Shown here piece by piece: positions 36,101 through 46,690 of a stretch of DNA of 64,000 nt; position 1 is the first letter of the stretch; each line of letters opens with the position of its first letter. Made by a program: the position numbers and the translations under genes. This stretch comes from Phoenix dactylifera (Eukaryota > Streptophyta > Magnoliopsida > Arecales > Arecaceae): contig NC_052393.1 of NCBI RefSeq assembly GCF_009389715.1, positions 1,488,001-1,552,000 of the forward strand, read 5' to 3'. Under the pieces are notes generated by a model. That model did not search any database, was not told where the DNA came from, and was given only the letters and a program-made list of their open reading frames with translations.

Positions 36101-39100
36101 TCCTTGATCTTGTATAAGTACCCAAGATCTACCCAGCGAATAACCGATGTGGGACTAAACACACGCCCGCACGGGTCCTCACAACAACAAAAGTTGAAAT
36201 TACATATTGTCAATGAACAAAAACTAGGGTTGGCTTATTTTGTGGTTTTATAGTTATATATGTTTAGAACAAACTCAAGGTTAACAAAATAATTTGTTGT
36301 AACCTGACAATTGACAGATGGTCCATCCATAAGAGAGCAAGTACAAAACAGAACAAGATGTATCTAACAATAGCTGAATCTGAGCCTAACTTAACCCATT
36401 CCATCCGCTTGCATACAACAGTCTAAGCTGGCAACATTTTTTTGTGGGGATTTAAATCATTTAAGTATCGGATAGATAACTTAAACTCTGGCTTCAATTT
36501 CAAGAAACATGCTAAATTCACAGGAGAGTTATTAAGAACAAAGTGACATGAGCGTACACTTACACACTGAAGGGCATAGTATTATCAAAAACATGATTAA
36601 CTTGTCTTCTTATTCCTACTCCATGTGCAGTGCATGCACGCTGTTACAATATCCTATCTACACTCTATATGCATAAGAAGAAAGGGCATTTGCATCAAAT
36701 ATATTTCATTCATCTTCTTATCTTCATCTGGGTGCATTTCCCTGGAGATCTTATTGTATAATATGGCATAGGTCTTGCCAGGCTTCACCACCATTATATA
36801 CGTCCCATATCCTTCGGGCAATGTATCAACCTAGTACCAATTATCATCTATCTCTATGCATCATAACCTATCAACAAGCAGGGTCTGAAACACAACAATG
36901 CATAGAAAGATGTATCAATACAATCAGTTCTTTTGTACACAAATTTTACTCAAAGTGTGTTTCTTGTAATATTCTTTCCAAAACAAAGTATTGTTATTAT
37001 TAATTTGGTCGTAGTGTCTTTCTGTTGATACATGTCATCTATCACAATGCATAACCTAGTTGTATTTGTTACATTTATAAAACAAGTAGTTTTATGTATA
37101 ATATTTTCCTCTTATAATCTTATCATAGAGCTGTCCAAAAAATTACATGTTCAAATTTGTCACATATTTTTGTGTGCTTTAGAGTATGCATCTATAGGGG
37201 TTGAGTACTGAATATAGCAGTGCTAGTGCATCCAGCATTGCGTACCTTGCAAGACCCACCTAGAATGAACACGATATACAACATTCCTGTCCTGGATATG
37301 TGGTACCTAAAATGTACTCTTCCTTTTTAAGTAACAATTCCCAAATAACTTCAAATAGGTTGTAGTTTTATCATTAAAAGAATGAGGCAGAGAGTTAGGC
37401 CTATTTAAAAAATGTAGAAAAGTGACTCTGGCTAGTCTCTATGATAGAAAAGAAAAAAGACTTACTCTAGCCTTCTTTAATATGAGAAGATTGCAAATAT
37501 TAAAATTCTTATTTTGATGAGGAATGAGAGATGAATGAAGATTCCAAAAGCCCAACAGATATTGATTTCATATCATCAGCCAGCAGCCTAATGTGAGGTG
37601 CTTACACATACAATATAATACATCCTATCCCTGAATTTTCTTCCATCAGGGATCCTAATCTATATATTCCATTACCTCCATACAAGATCATGATTCCTAA
37701 GCCTTTTCCAGTATCAGAAAAACAAACACTATCAGATTGTCTAATTTATAGATCCAGACAGGCAGGCTTAAATGGTCATCCCATCTTTCCACAATTATAC
37801 TGATAATAAACATATTATTAAACAAAAATAGAGATGAAAATATAGAATAGAATTATCCCTCATACCAGCCAAATCTTCTGCCTCGTCAATTTTAACAATA
37901 TGCACTCCACCCTTAAGTCCACTCTTAAAGGTTCCCAAGCCTCAAGAATTTGACTTTTCACAACCACCTGCAGCAACAACGTTGGCATTGTTTAAGATTC
38001 ATAGATTAGTTCAATTAGGGTAACCAGCATGTTGAGTATTGGCGCAAGAAAACCTGAAACAACGTCAGTGGATCCAGTAATCCATTCAACATACCAAAAT
38101 AGATAAATGCAAAGAGACATTGCGGACAAAAGTTGTAACAACCCAGAACCTCACCTAAAATAGCTAGCCGGAAATTATTATTTGGATTTCTTGATCCTGT
38201 ATAAGTACCCAAGATCTACCCAGTGAATAACCAATGTGGGACTAAATACACGCCCGCACGGGTCCTCACATACTCCCTCCGTTCAAGCTTTGACGTCCTC
38301 GTTAGGCTAAGGATTCAAATCTATTCAAATATAATCACAAACACCACGATCGGCCCATGGTCAGCCCCAATGGATCTGTACTGCAGTGTCTCTTAGTCCA
38401 CATAAGTTATGGCCCGGGTCCGCTCTGATACTATTTGTAACAACCCAGGACCTCACCCAAAATGGCTAACCGAAAGGTATTATTTGGGTTTCTTGATCCA
38501 GTATAAGTACCTAAGATCTACCCAACGAATAACCGATGTGGGACTAAATACAAGCCCGCATGGGTCCTCACAAAAGTACTAATAACACCATCACAATATA
38601 CAACACATCTTAGTATTGCCAGTGGCAGAGCATATAGAAAATGCTTCCTTGTCCCACATCAAATGCTCATATTTTAAAGCTGGCATGATAGCAGTGGTAA
38701 ACCATATCTGGCAACACCATATGATGCTACAGAGTTTCATATGTCTTGCAAATAAGATGATGTCTTGTCCAAATTACTTAATGCTGATTACATATTTGTC
38801 ATCATTTTTTCTTGAACTTTTGTTTCCATTAATTACTGATGCATCATTAAAAGATTACCATAGCGCATTTTCTATGCTTGCAGAGATTTATATAAAGAAC
38901 ACACAATATACAAACAATCGGAAAATGTTTCAAGAATCACCATGAATGGCATTCAGAGAGTCTCGTCACTAAAAAGGACAGAAGTGGCGGCTATCATTTG
39001 AAAAATCCTACACAGAACAGATCAAGAACCTGATATGCTATATACTAAAGAATAACTATACCTCCTTTTCATTGGGGAAAACATCTTTGATGGCCTTTTT

Positions 39101-39613
39101 CGCCTCCTCGGCAGAGCCAACAGCAACTCCCCTTGGAACATTTATTCCATGCTTTGACATCAATTCAGCGCCCTGCACGATACCAGTATTAGATTCCCAA
39201 CAGAAAAACAGATCCAACTTAAAGATGAAGGTCATTAAAAGAATACACAGCACTGAAAGAATGAAACAAAGAAAGAAAGAAAGCAGTGAAAATATGCCAA
39301 CAATAATTTAAAAAAAATATGAATTCTTTGCATGATAGCGAAAATTCTCGAACAAGACTTAAGGTATTGCCAGATCGAATAAAGATAAAAGCCAGTACGC
39401 ATAAGAAAATCATACATCTTTCTCCTTTTTCTCTGATAATAACACAGACCATCGAAGTAAGATCTAAAGAAAAAACACAGAAAGGAAACACGAGGAGGAT
39501 GGAATCTTGACCTGGTATTCATGGATGTTGAGGCGCCGGAGCTGTTGCTGCTGCCATCTACCGGCAAACGCGAGAGACCGGGACACGAGCTTTCCAAGCG
39601 ATCCCCCGACCAT
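27107..39613 (-). CDS. Succinyl-CoA ligase [ADP-forming] beta subunit, mitochondrial (possibly disabled)
   Basis: Twelve minus-strand coding exons: 39613-39512, 39172-39062, 37967-37866, 34188-34124, 31386-31309, 29616-29542, 29385-29233, 29109-28975, 28758-28594, 28289-28167, 27373-27302, 27184-27107; expected product ~421 aa. The N-terminus ([20 protein letters not shown]) fits a mitochondrial transit peptide, followed by [11 protein letters not shown]-grasp and ligase parts include [77 protein letters not shown] and [20 protein letters not shown]. The enzyme makes succinate and ATP from succinyl-CoA in the TCA cycle. Two defects are visible. Exon 3 lacks 10 nt exactly where the nucleotide-binding AGGRG should be (SQIL then directly GLGTF in another frame). 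The expected acceptor of exon 10 reads CTTCTG before GTGGTGG, without AG. Either the gene is decaying or the sequence has errors; identity is certain, function is not. Confidence 0.9.
30861..30957. repeat. G-run with GT and GA simple repeats in an intron
   Basis: GGAGGGGGGGA is followed by 22 consecutive G (30872-30893), then (GT)n, then a GA-rich run. It lies on the non-template-like strand of a succinyl-CoA ligase intron and has G-quadruplex potential. Confidence 0.95.
34330..34563 (+). mobile_element. 3' end of a LINE with RNase H-like tail
   Basis: One frame reads [20 protein letters not shown], then [20 protein letters not shown] and a stop after AHTHYV. This matches the C-terminal RNase H segment of plant LINE polyproteins (HVYREGNxxADxxA). 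It is followed by GCCGCCGATGTACC and an A-run, the usual plant LINE 3' end. It is 5'-truncated and lies in a succinyl-CoA ligase intron, antisense to that gene. I could not fix a target duplication. Confidence 0.7.
35746..36183 (-). mobile_element. Complete TRIM element, family 2, copy 1 (137 bp LTRs)
   Basis: Direct terminal repeats of 137 bp (35746-35882 and 36047-36183) begin TGTAACAACTCAGAACC and end CACA/TACA. In minus-strand sense the primer-binding site AATGGTATCAGAGC follows the 5' LTR (plus coordinates 36033-36046), and a GGGGGGAGTA purine tract precedes the other LTR. The target duplication ACAAC is perfect (35741-35745, 36184-36188). It is 438 bp with no coding capacity and looks structurally whole. 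The LTRs differ by a few percent. Confidence 0.95.
38134..38572 (-). mobile_element. Complete TRIM element, family 2, copy 2 (137 bp LTRs)
   Basis: Same family and orientation as the copy at 35746. LTRs are at 38134-38270 and 38436-38572, with perfect 5 bp target duplication AAAGT (38129-38133, 38573-38577). The LTRs differ at roughly one site in ten, so it is older than copy 1. It sits in an intron of the succinyl-CoA ligase gene. Confidence 0.95.
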
Positions 39614-39984
39614 TCTTCCCAAGAGCAAACCTTGGAATCGTATAAAACGTAGCGGAAGGAATAAGAGGAAGCGAAGAGGGAAGGAAGAAAAGATGCAACC
39701 TTTTATTTTCTTTTATTTTCCTTGGTTTTTTCCTTGTAATGAGGCCTCGATGTCGGAGTGCAAGGATTTTTAGCTGTACCGCCGGTGCAGCATAAATTAA
39801 GGTGGGCAGGCGCTGCCTTAGCCAGTCTGGAGCATGCCGACGGCCAATGTCATCCACCTCGAAGAGTCGAAGTTGATTTGGCTACCGGAACTGAGCGTGT
39901 ATGGGTGCTGCCACCACATACTTCGGAATATCTCTGGTGAGTATCATACGGATATATGTTTACCTTTACATCGATTATTTATTG
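39614..39984. promoter_or_regulatory. 5' flank of the succinyl-CoA ligase gene
   Basis: The promoter and 5' UTR of the minus-strand gene should lie here. I cannot assign a TATA box or start site with confidence, and no other gene is seen. Confidence 0.4.
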
Positions 39985-40355
39985 AATAGATATTAATATT
40001 TATATAAGATTATAAAATTCAAATAATATATATTGACTAGTTTTTTTGAGTAAGATTCTGAATTATGACAAATGGTATCAGAGTAGATCCGGCTCATAAT
40101 CTATATAAACTAGAAGATATTGCAGTATGGTTTCATTGAAGCTGATTGTAGTGCTTATGATTAGATTTGAATGGATTTAAATAGTTAGCTTGACGATGAC
40201 GTTGAAGCTTAAACAGCGCGCTCCACGGCTTGTTATATATTCACTTTTTTGAATATATTTATACTAAATTTATATTTTGATTTTTTTATATATTTAAACT
40301 AATTTTTTTTTTAGCTTTAGGTTTATACTAAATTTGTATAAGCCATTCGGTACAG

Positions 40356-40439
<84 letters not shown>

Positions 40440-40650
40440 TTAAAAATTACATAATAGAATGAAAACAAATATGCTGAATTTTGTGCACTGTTGTTCATTT
40501 AGTATTAGAGCAGATCCAGCTCATAACCTATACAAACTAGAAGACACTGTCGTACGAATTTATTGGGGCTGATCGTGGTGCTTATGATTAAATTTGAATG
40601 GATTTAAATCGTTAGCTTGATGAGGACGTCGGAACTTAAACGGTGCTCTG
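39985..40650 (+). repeat. Two diverged partial TRIM family 2 copies
   Basis: GAGTAAGATTCTGAATTATG (an LTR end, to 40070) is followed by the primer-binding-like AATGGTATCAGAG, then the family's internal sequence to about 40235. The same internal phrases (AGATCC(A/G)GCTCATAA, CTAGAAGA, GATTTAAAT, TAGCTTGA) recur at about 40496-40650. Both are broken, old remnants; a long TA microsatellite separates them. Confidence 0.75.
40359..40434. repeat. (TA)n microsatellite, about 37 units
   Basis: Uninterrupted TA repeat between the two TRIM remnants. Confidence 0.97.
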
Positions 40651-40794
40651 CAACTTGTTATATTTTTATTTTTTAAAATATTATACTAAATTTATATTTT
40701 TTATTTTTTTAATATATTTCTATTAGATTTGCAGCAATATATATATTAAACTTTTTAAAAATTACATGATAGAAAAAAAAAAACAAAAAAAAAG

Positions 40795-41085
40795 GTGCTG
40801 GATTTTGTGCACGGCTGCCCATTTGCCATGACCTATCATTTTGGTGCACATAAAAAATATATTTTCTAAAAATCACATGATGAACAAAAAAACAAAAAAC
40901 CGTGCTGAATTTAGCGCACTAGTGCCCATTTGTCATGACCTATCATTTTGGTGTACATAAAAAATATATATTTTTAAAAAATCTATTTTCCAAAAATCGT
41001 ATGATGAACGAAAAAACAAAAAAAACGTGCCGGCTTTTGTGCACAACTGCCCATTTGTCAAGACCTATCATTTTGGTGCACATAT
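40795..41085. repeat. Tandem repeat of about 120 bp, two and a half copies
   Basis: GCCCATTTGCCATGACCTAT with TCATTTTGGTGCACATAAAA recurs at about 40816, 40926 and 41050, separated by AT-rich and A-rich spacers containing ACATGATGAAC/TATGATGAAC variants. Confidence 0.8.
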
Positions 41086-41680
41086 AACAGGCACCTACCA
41101 TAGTTTCAACTTTGTAGATCATAATATCGCCGTTTGACAACCATTATGGGTAGGTTGCAATCCAAATCGTAGGACGCAAGCAAGAATTATTGTATGGAGA
41201 CAAACTGAGTATATATAGTATGCTCATCTATTTTTCCTTTTTATCATTTCTACCACATGCCTACAAATGAACCATATATAATAATTTTGATAGAGAATGA
41301 TTTGATAGATTGATGGTGCATATATGTGTGCTTGGCACACCTTCACTTCTGCTTCTCATTTATTTATTTTTTTGTTTAACCAAAAAATTCATACAAATAG
41401 AACGAATACATCCAACAAAATCAAAATTTGATACACCTATTTAAGGTACAGCCTTACCCACGAGTGACTACATGGCATAATTCAATACACTAGTATAATT
41501 CAGATAAAATCATCATTTCATATGAATTTAATTAACTGTAATACAATGGATGATTTTAAAAGTAATGTTCTAAATTCTGGTAGGATGAGAAGAATCTAGC
41601 CATCCGTTCCAGTTTCTGTGAAAGGATGAAAGTGAGACGAGGGCAGGACTTCGAAACATATCCTCGTGGGAAAGAAAGAT
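41086..41680. other. Intergenic, nothing recognised
   Basis: AT-rich, no gene or repeat boundary that I can support. Confidence 0.5.
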
Positions 41681-41838
41681 GAAAGAGAAAAAAAAATAAA
41701 AAAAGGAAAGGATAAAAAAACGAAGCGAGAAGAAAAAAAATTAAAGAAAAGAAGAAGGAAGGAAAGGAAAGAAAATCAAAAGAAAAGAAATAAATGAAGA
41801 AAGAAATAAAGAAAAGGAAGAAGAAAGAAACAAAGGAG
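41681..41838. repeat. Polypurine tract (GAAA/GGAA-rich)
   Basis: Nearly unbroken purines on the plus strand, directly before the PPR pseudogene. Confidence 0.9.
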
Positions 41839-41939
41839 AGGCGGTGATGCTGAGCAGGATAGTCAGTGAGTGGGACAGAGGGCTACTCTTTCAGTGGAGA
41901 AACCGGTATGCCTCATCTCAAGGGATTGAAAGCGAGATT

Positions 41940-42738
41940 TATAAGTTTTCTAATGTGATGAAGTCATTGGATGTTATGTGGGAGGAATTGTCTGGGATGC
42001 AATGCTCGGTGGCCATCTACAGAATGGGCAACCACAAGAAGTAATTGTATTGTTTTCTGCCATGAAGGGACTTGGATTTGAGCCTGATGAATTCACTTGT
42101 GTCAGCATTTTTGGTGCTTGTGCTTGTTTGGAGAATATAAATTTAGGCAAGCAATTGCATTCTGCTGTAATCAAGAGCAATCTTGAGGTCAGTCTCTTTT
42201 TGGAGTTTATGCTGACTTAGATGCTTTGGGAGATGGCAAGGAAGTCCACAGCCTCTTAGTATGCGAGCAGTGCTCTTATATAAGCGCTTCCCTTCAAGTC
42301 TTTAAGGCTTGGAATGTAAAGGAGACATGAGCTCATGGAACTCTATGACTTTTGGATTAGCAAAGAATGGGTATGCTGTAGGAGCATTCATGCTCTTCCT
42401 AGTGATGGATGAATCACAAGCAAAGCTGATGGTGTCACATTCCTCGGCGTCCGTCCGATGAGTTGATTGACGAGCTACACCCTGAAACTGATGGTGTGAT
42501 CTGGGCCACATTGCTTGCAGCTTGCAGAATTCATGGGGATGGAATGAGAGGGAATGAGCAGCTGAGAAGCTTATGGATTTGGACTCACATAAGTCTTCTC
42601 CTTATGTGTTGCTTTCTAGTATATATGCTGCATTTGGTAATGAAAGAAAAAACCCAGGTTGATTTGGCAGTTGTAATGAAAGAAGATTGTTATGTTGCTG
42701 AACTTGATCAGCTTTTCCTGGATGAAGAGTTTGGATGA
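41940..42738 (+). pseudogene. Pentatricopeptide repeat (PPR) protein pseudogene
   Basis: PPR-type segments appear in order but in shifting frames: WDAMLGGHLQNGQPQEVIVL then GFEPDEFTCVSIFGACACLE and LGKQLHSAVIKSNLE; GDGKEVHSLL; MSSWNSMTFGLAKNGYAVGA; DGVTFLGV; ELHPETDGVIWATLLAACRI; SSPYVLLSSIYAAFGNE. This is the plant organellar RNA-binding PLS class. Frame changes occur near 42190, 42240, 42300, 42428 and 42560, and parts of repeats are missing, so no functional protein can be made. A continuous copy elsewhere in the genome is the likely parent. Confidence 0.85.
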
Positions 42739-42740
42739 GG

Positions 42741-43188
42741 TCCCCTTGTATGTTCTTTCATGAATCTCAACATGTAAACTGTAAAGAGACCAAGGCCGTG
42801 GATATCAATTGGACTTTTTTTTTTTTTTTGAGGAAATATCGTTTGGACTTTAAATTACCCAAGGGATACTTGGTTACCACATCCTAAGAAGCTTGCTATT
42901 TATGTAGGAAGGTATTGCTTCCTCCTACCTTGGACTGTCTCTGAAAAATTGTAGTTCCAAATCTCATGACAGGAGAATTTGATCTAATTCACTAGCATTG
43001 CTTGCAGCTTATCAAAATCATAAAATGTATGGATGGCAGGTTCTTACATCTGACATTGCTTGAGGATCTGCTCAGGTTGGAATTATAGAACAGCTGCAGG
43101 AAAATTAATCATCTTCTCTTTCTCTCTCTTGAATTCTCATGTTCAATGAAATGGAAGTGCTATTTGAGCCCTGAAATTAGTCCCCTAA
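42741..43188. other. Intergenic after the PPR pseudogene, nothing recognised
   Basis: AT-rich, with a T-run at about 42816. It may include decayed 3' flank of the PPR gene. Confidence 0.45.
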
Positions 43189-44503
43189 GGGGGCGTTTGG
43201 TAACCCCAGCAGGATCACCACGGTGATCTAAGATCCCTGGTGATTCGAATACTGGGGTGATTTGATTCCTAGTGATCTAAGATCAATGTGTTTGGTAGGC
43301 TATGGTCCAGTGATTAAAAATCCCTGGGTATCCATGAGTAACTTGTTTGGTATGGTACGGGGATCCAAGATCACCGACCACATAATACCACAAATACCTC
43401 TGATATACCTTAGATGGATTTTTTATGTATTTTTAATTCTCATGAATCAAAAATATAAGTCAATATACTAAATTGTTACAACATTGTTCTTTTTATTCTA
43501 TTAAGACTACCATGACTCGGCCTAATTACCAAAAATTTGTAGTCGTTTTAAAGCCAAGTTTCTTTCCACTTGCTCATCATTTTTCATTTTTATTTATTTA
43601 TTATTTTATTTCTTTTTTTCCTTTCTTTTTTTTTTCTTTTTTCTTTTCCTTTCTTTTCTTTTCTTTTCTTTTCTTTCCTTTCTTTTCTTTTTTTCTTTTT
43701 TTTTTCCTTCTTTTTCTTTTCTTTTTCTTTTCTTTTCTTTTCCTTTTCTTTTCTTCTCTTCTTCCTGTTTCTTCCCGAAGCTTCTCCTCTTCTTTCTTCT
43801 TTTTGTTTCTCCTCTTCTCCTCCATTTCTTCTTCTCTTCTCCTTCTTCTTTCCAGAACTCCTTCCGACTTCTTCTCCTTCTTTCTTTCTTCTCCTTTCTT
43901 CTTCCACGAAGAAAGGAAGGCGAGCTCGGGAGGGAGGCTAGCGGGAGCCCACCCCATCGTGGGGAGCACAGGAAGGGCCTCCGACCGAGGATCGGCGGCG
44001 CTACGGCCATGGATCCACCGGTAAGTGGCCATTCCCTCCTCCTTCTTCTCTTCTTTTTCTTCTTTTTTTATTCTTCTTTTCTTCTTCCTCTTCTTTCTTC
44101 TTCTTTCCTCTTATCCTTTTTCTTCTTGTTTTTTTTCTTCTTTTCCTTTCCCGATTCATCAGATCTCCCCTCTTTTCCCACGAAGCAAGGGGGAGATCTC
44201 CCTGTCAGATCGCTCGGGAGGAGCTGGGCCGAGGCCGACGATGCCCGCGACCGGCTAGCAGCGCCCGCGGGACGGCTGCGGTGAAGGATAGTTTGGTCAA
44301 CATCAGATCACCGCGCTTTGGTGATGTTGGAAACCCGTCCTCAAGGACGGGTATCCGATCACTGGACTGGACGGTGATCTAAAAAGTGGGGTGATCCGAT
44401 ATCACCGCCACGTAGGATTACTAAGATGAAACCAAACACGGTGATTTCACTTCATCCGGATCACTCTTGATCCTGCGGTTATCACCCCATATCAAACGCC
44501 CCC
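43189..44503. mobile_element. Non-autonomous TIR element, probably PIF/Harbinger-like
   Basis: Inverted ends: left GGGGGCGTTTGGTAACCCC, right in reverse complement GGGGGCGTTTGATATGGGG, with further inverted subterminal GTGATCTAAGATCxC and GGATCACC motifs. The flanks are TAA (43186-43188) and TTA (44504-44506), consistent with but not proving a 3 bp TWA target. The interior has polypyrimidine tracts (43600-43900 and 44030-44160) alternating with GC-rich blocks (43905-44025 and 44160-44290). No transposase is visible; the open frames are low-complexity Phe/Ser or Lys/Glu/Arg artefacts of the tracts. Confidence 0.65.
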
Positions 44504-44841
44504 TTAAAAGATCCTGCGGTTATCACCCCATACAGCTGACATCCTCTATAAGCCGCTTTTCCAAACTCTGCAATTTTGACAGAAGTTATATTCTTTTGAA
44601 GAAATGTAATTCTTGACCTATTTTACACCATGATTATCTTAAAGCTGATTGTATTTTCCCTTTCAATAAATAGTTTGTTAATATCCTTGCTTTGGTGATG
44701 CAGTCATATGAATTATATAAGAAGCCTTTGATAAAGAAACACGGCGAGCAATTAAATGAAAGGCTAAAAGTAACCCTCCGTATTTTGCATGAATTTGCAA
44801 ACACTTTTCCGCATCTCCAATTGCAAATAACTTGCCACGCA

Positions 44842-45242
44842 TGTGAGAACTCATGCGAGCGTATATTTAGTCCCATATCGGTTATTCGCCGAGAAGATCT
44901 TGGGTACTTATACAGGATCAAAGAATCCAAATAAAATATTTTGGCTAGCCATTTTGGGTAAGATTCTGAATTGTTACAAATGGTATCAGAGCGAACTCAG
45001 CCCATAGCCTATGTGGACTATAAGACACTGCAGCTAAGTTTATAGAGGCTGATCACGTTGAATCCTTAGCTTGACGAGGACGTCAGGGTTTGATCGAGAG
45101 GAGTATGTGAGGACCCATGTGGGCATGTATTTAGTCCCATATTGATTATTCGCCGAAGAGATTTTCGGTACTTATGTAGGATCAAGGAACCCACATAATA
45201 CCTTCCGGCTAGCCATGTTGAGTGAGGTCCTGGGTTGTTACA
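44842..45242 (+). mobile_element. TRIM element, family 2, copy 3, opposite orientation
   Basis: LTRs of 137 bp lie at 44842-44978 and 45106-45242. The primer-binding site AATGGTATCAGAGCG follows the left LTR (from 44979), and GAGAGGAG precedes the right one. Flanks ACGCA/ACGTA are an imperfect 5 bp target duplication. It is diverged from the copies at 35746 and 38134 and lies in plus orientation. Structurally whole, no coding capacity. Confidence 0.9.
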
Positions 45243-45930
45243 ACGTATGCACAAGTGACAAGCTCTAACCCAATCGAAAGGTCGGTGGGTAACATAGCAA
45301 CATTCTGAAAAAATGAACAATGGTTATTACAACAATTGAAGATAGAGAAGGATATTCGCAAAATCATGCAAAATGTAGAGGATTATTTTTTTTTAGCCTA
45401 AATGAAAATAGAGCGAACATATGAAACAAAAGACAATTGTGAGAGGATATTTTACTATGTTGTTCCATATTTGGTTAATCGGCCCATTACATTCTGCAAA
45501 ATGAATAGAAAAGTTGTTCAATATATCAGCCACCATTCAAAAGATTTGCAAGTTTGCTGTTAAAAAAGGCAACAACTTTTATGCACGGTAGAGAATGTCA
45601 ACTCAAGGAGACCCAGAGTTCTGAAAATATTAATGCAAGTATAATGAAAGATTTCACAATAGTGAGAAATTTATAGCTAACAAAACCGTTTGTTGCTTCA
45701 ATGACAATCCAAATCATAACTTATATAACACACAGAGACAATCTAAATGGTTAGCTGTAGATCATCTTTAGTGCACGTTTATAGCCAACAAAGACAGCAG
45801 TATGATCCTTTGCAGCTAGCCGAACCATCTCCCGTTCTGGTGATAGTCCAAACTCCAAAATATGGTCAATAGAAGACAACTGCAAAAATACGGGGCATGC
45901 TATCTATTTCTCATCTTATTGGAGGGTGTC
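45243..45930. other. Intergenic, nothing recognised
   Basis: AT-rich, no supported gene. Confidence 0.5.
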
Positions 45931-45937
45931 ATGATAT

Positions 45938-46690
45938 ATTTGGCCGGGTAGAGTTAGGCTCTAAAATAGAAATGGAAATAAATGATTTCTACTCTAGCCG
46001 TTTAGTTGGGAGAAGTTTCATTTCCATTCCCATTCCCATTTTGGGAGAAATGGGAATACTCCAATCCCTCAAAATCCAATCCCGGCTCTCCCTCTAGTAT
46101 TCAAAATCCATTCAGCTAGTTTACTTAAAAACATTGAGGATGCATTTAGTTTGCGCTCGGAATCGGAATTAGAAGTCGAATGGATCGAAATTAGAACCGG
46201 AATGGTCCTATTTCCTGGTACCATGTTAAAATCACCACTTATCCCAAAAGCTTAAGCTGATAAGATAAAGTAGATTTATTTATATATTTTATATTTTCTT
46301 ACAACATTTAGTTCATGGCTGAAATCAAAATCGAAATCATATGTGAATATTGGGGGAGAGTTGGGATTGGGTTTTGGAGAATTGGATCATTTCTATTTTT
46401 CTCTAGAATCGGAATGAGATTAGGATTTCTTCTAACTAAATAGTTGGAATAGGAGTCACTTATTCTCATTTCTATTCTAGAGCCTAGCTCCCCCGACCAA
46501 ACATGCCTTGATTTTCCAAAAATACGTTTATGTTTAATTGATTTTCTAACAATACCTCATCTCGCTATTCTGATTCCGGTTTCAGTTACGAACCATGCTC
46601 ATTGGGAAATATGACCATTTTGATTTCCATTTTAATCCATTCCGATTTCGACTTTGATTCTTGTTGCAAGCCAAACACACCCGTAGGACC
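45938..46690. mobile_element. Two overlapping MITE-like inverted repeats
   Basis: Pair A: TTTGGCCGGGTAGAGTTAGG (about 45938) against the reverse complement of the sequence ending near 46507 (GTTTGGTCGGGGGAGCTAGG). Pair B: about 46138-46217 against 46606-46686, sharing GGAAT..GTCGAA..ATGG..GGTC(A/C)TATTTCC in inverted orientation. The two pairs interlock rather than nest, so one insertion plus rearrangement, or loss of one end, is needed. No coding content. Confidence 0.5.
46224..46303 (-). repeat. Isolated TRIM family 1 LTR
   Basis: An 80 bp reverse-complement match to the LTRs at 20965 and 21167, including CTTATCCCAAAAGCTTAAGC. A TGGTACCAGG-like primer-binding remnant is adjacent in element sense. 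No second LTR and no clear target duplication: an incomplete fossil lying within the MITE pair region. Confidence 0.85.

Noticed and set aside
43473-44284. Phe/Ser-rich and Lys/Glu/Arg-rich frames up to 183 aa
   Set aside because: Direct translations of polypyrimidine/polypurine tracts in all phases; not proteins.
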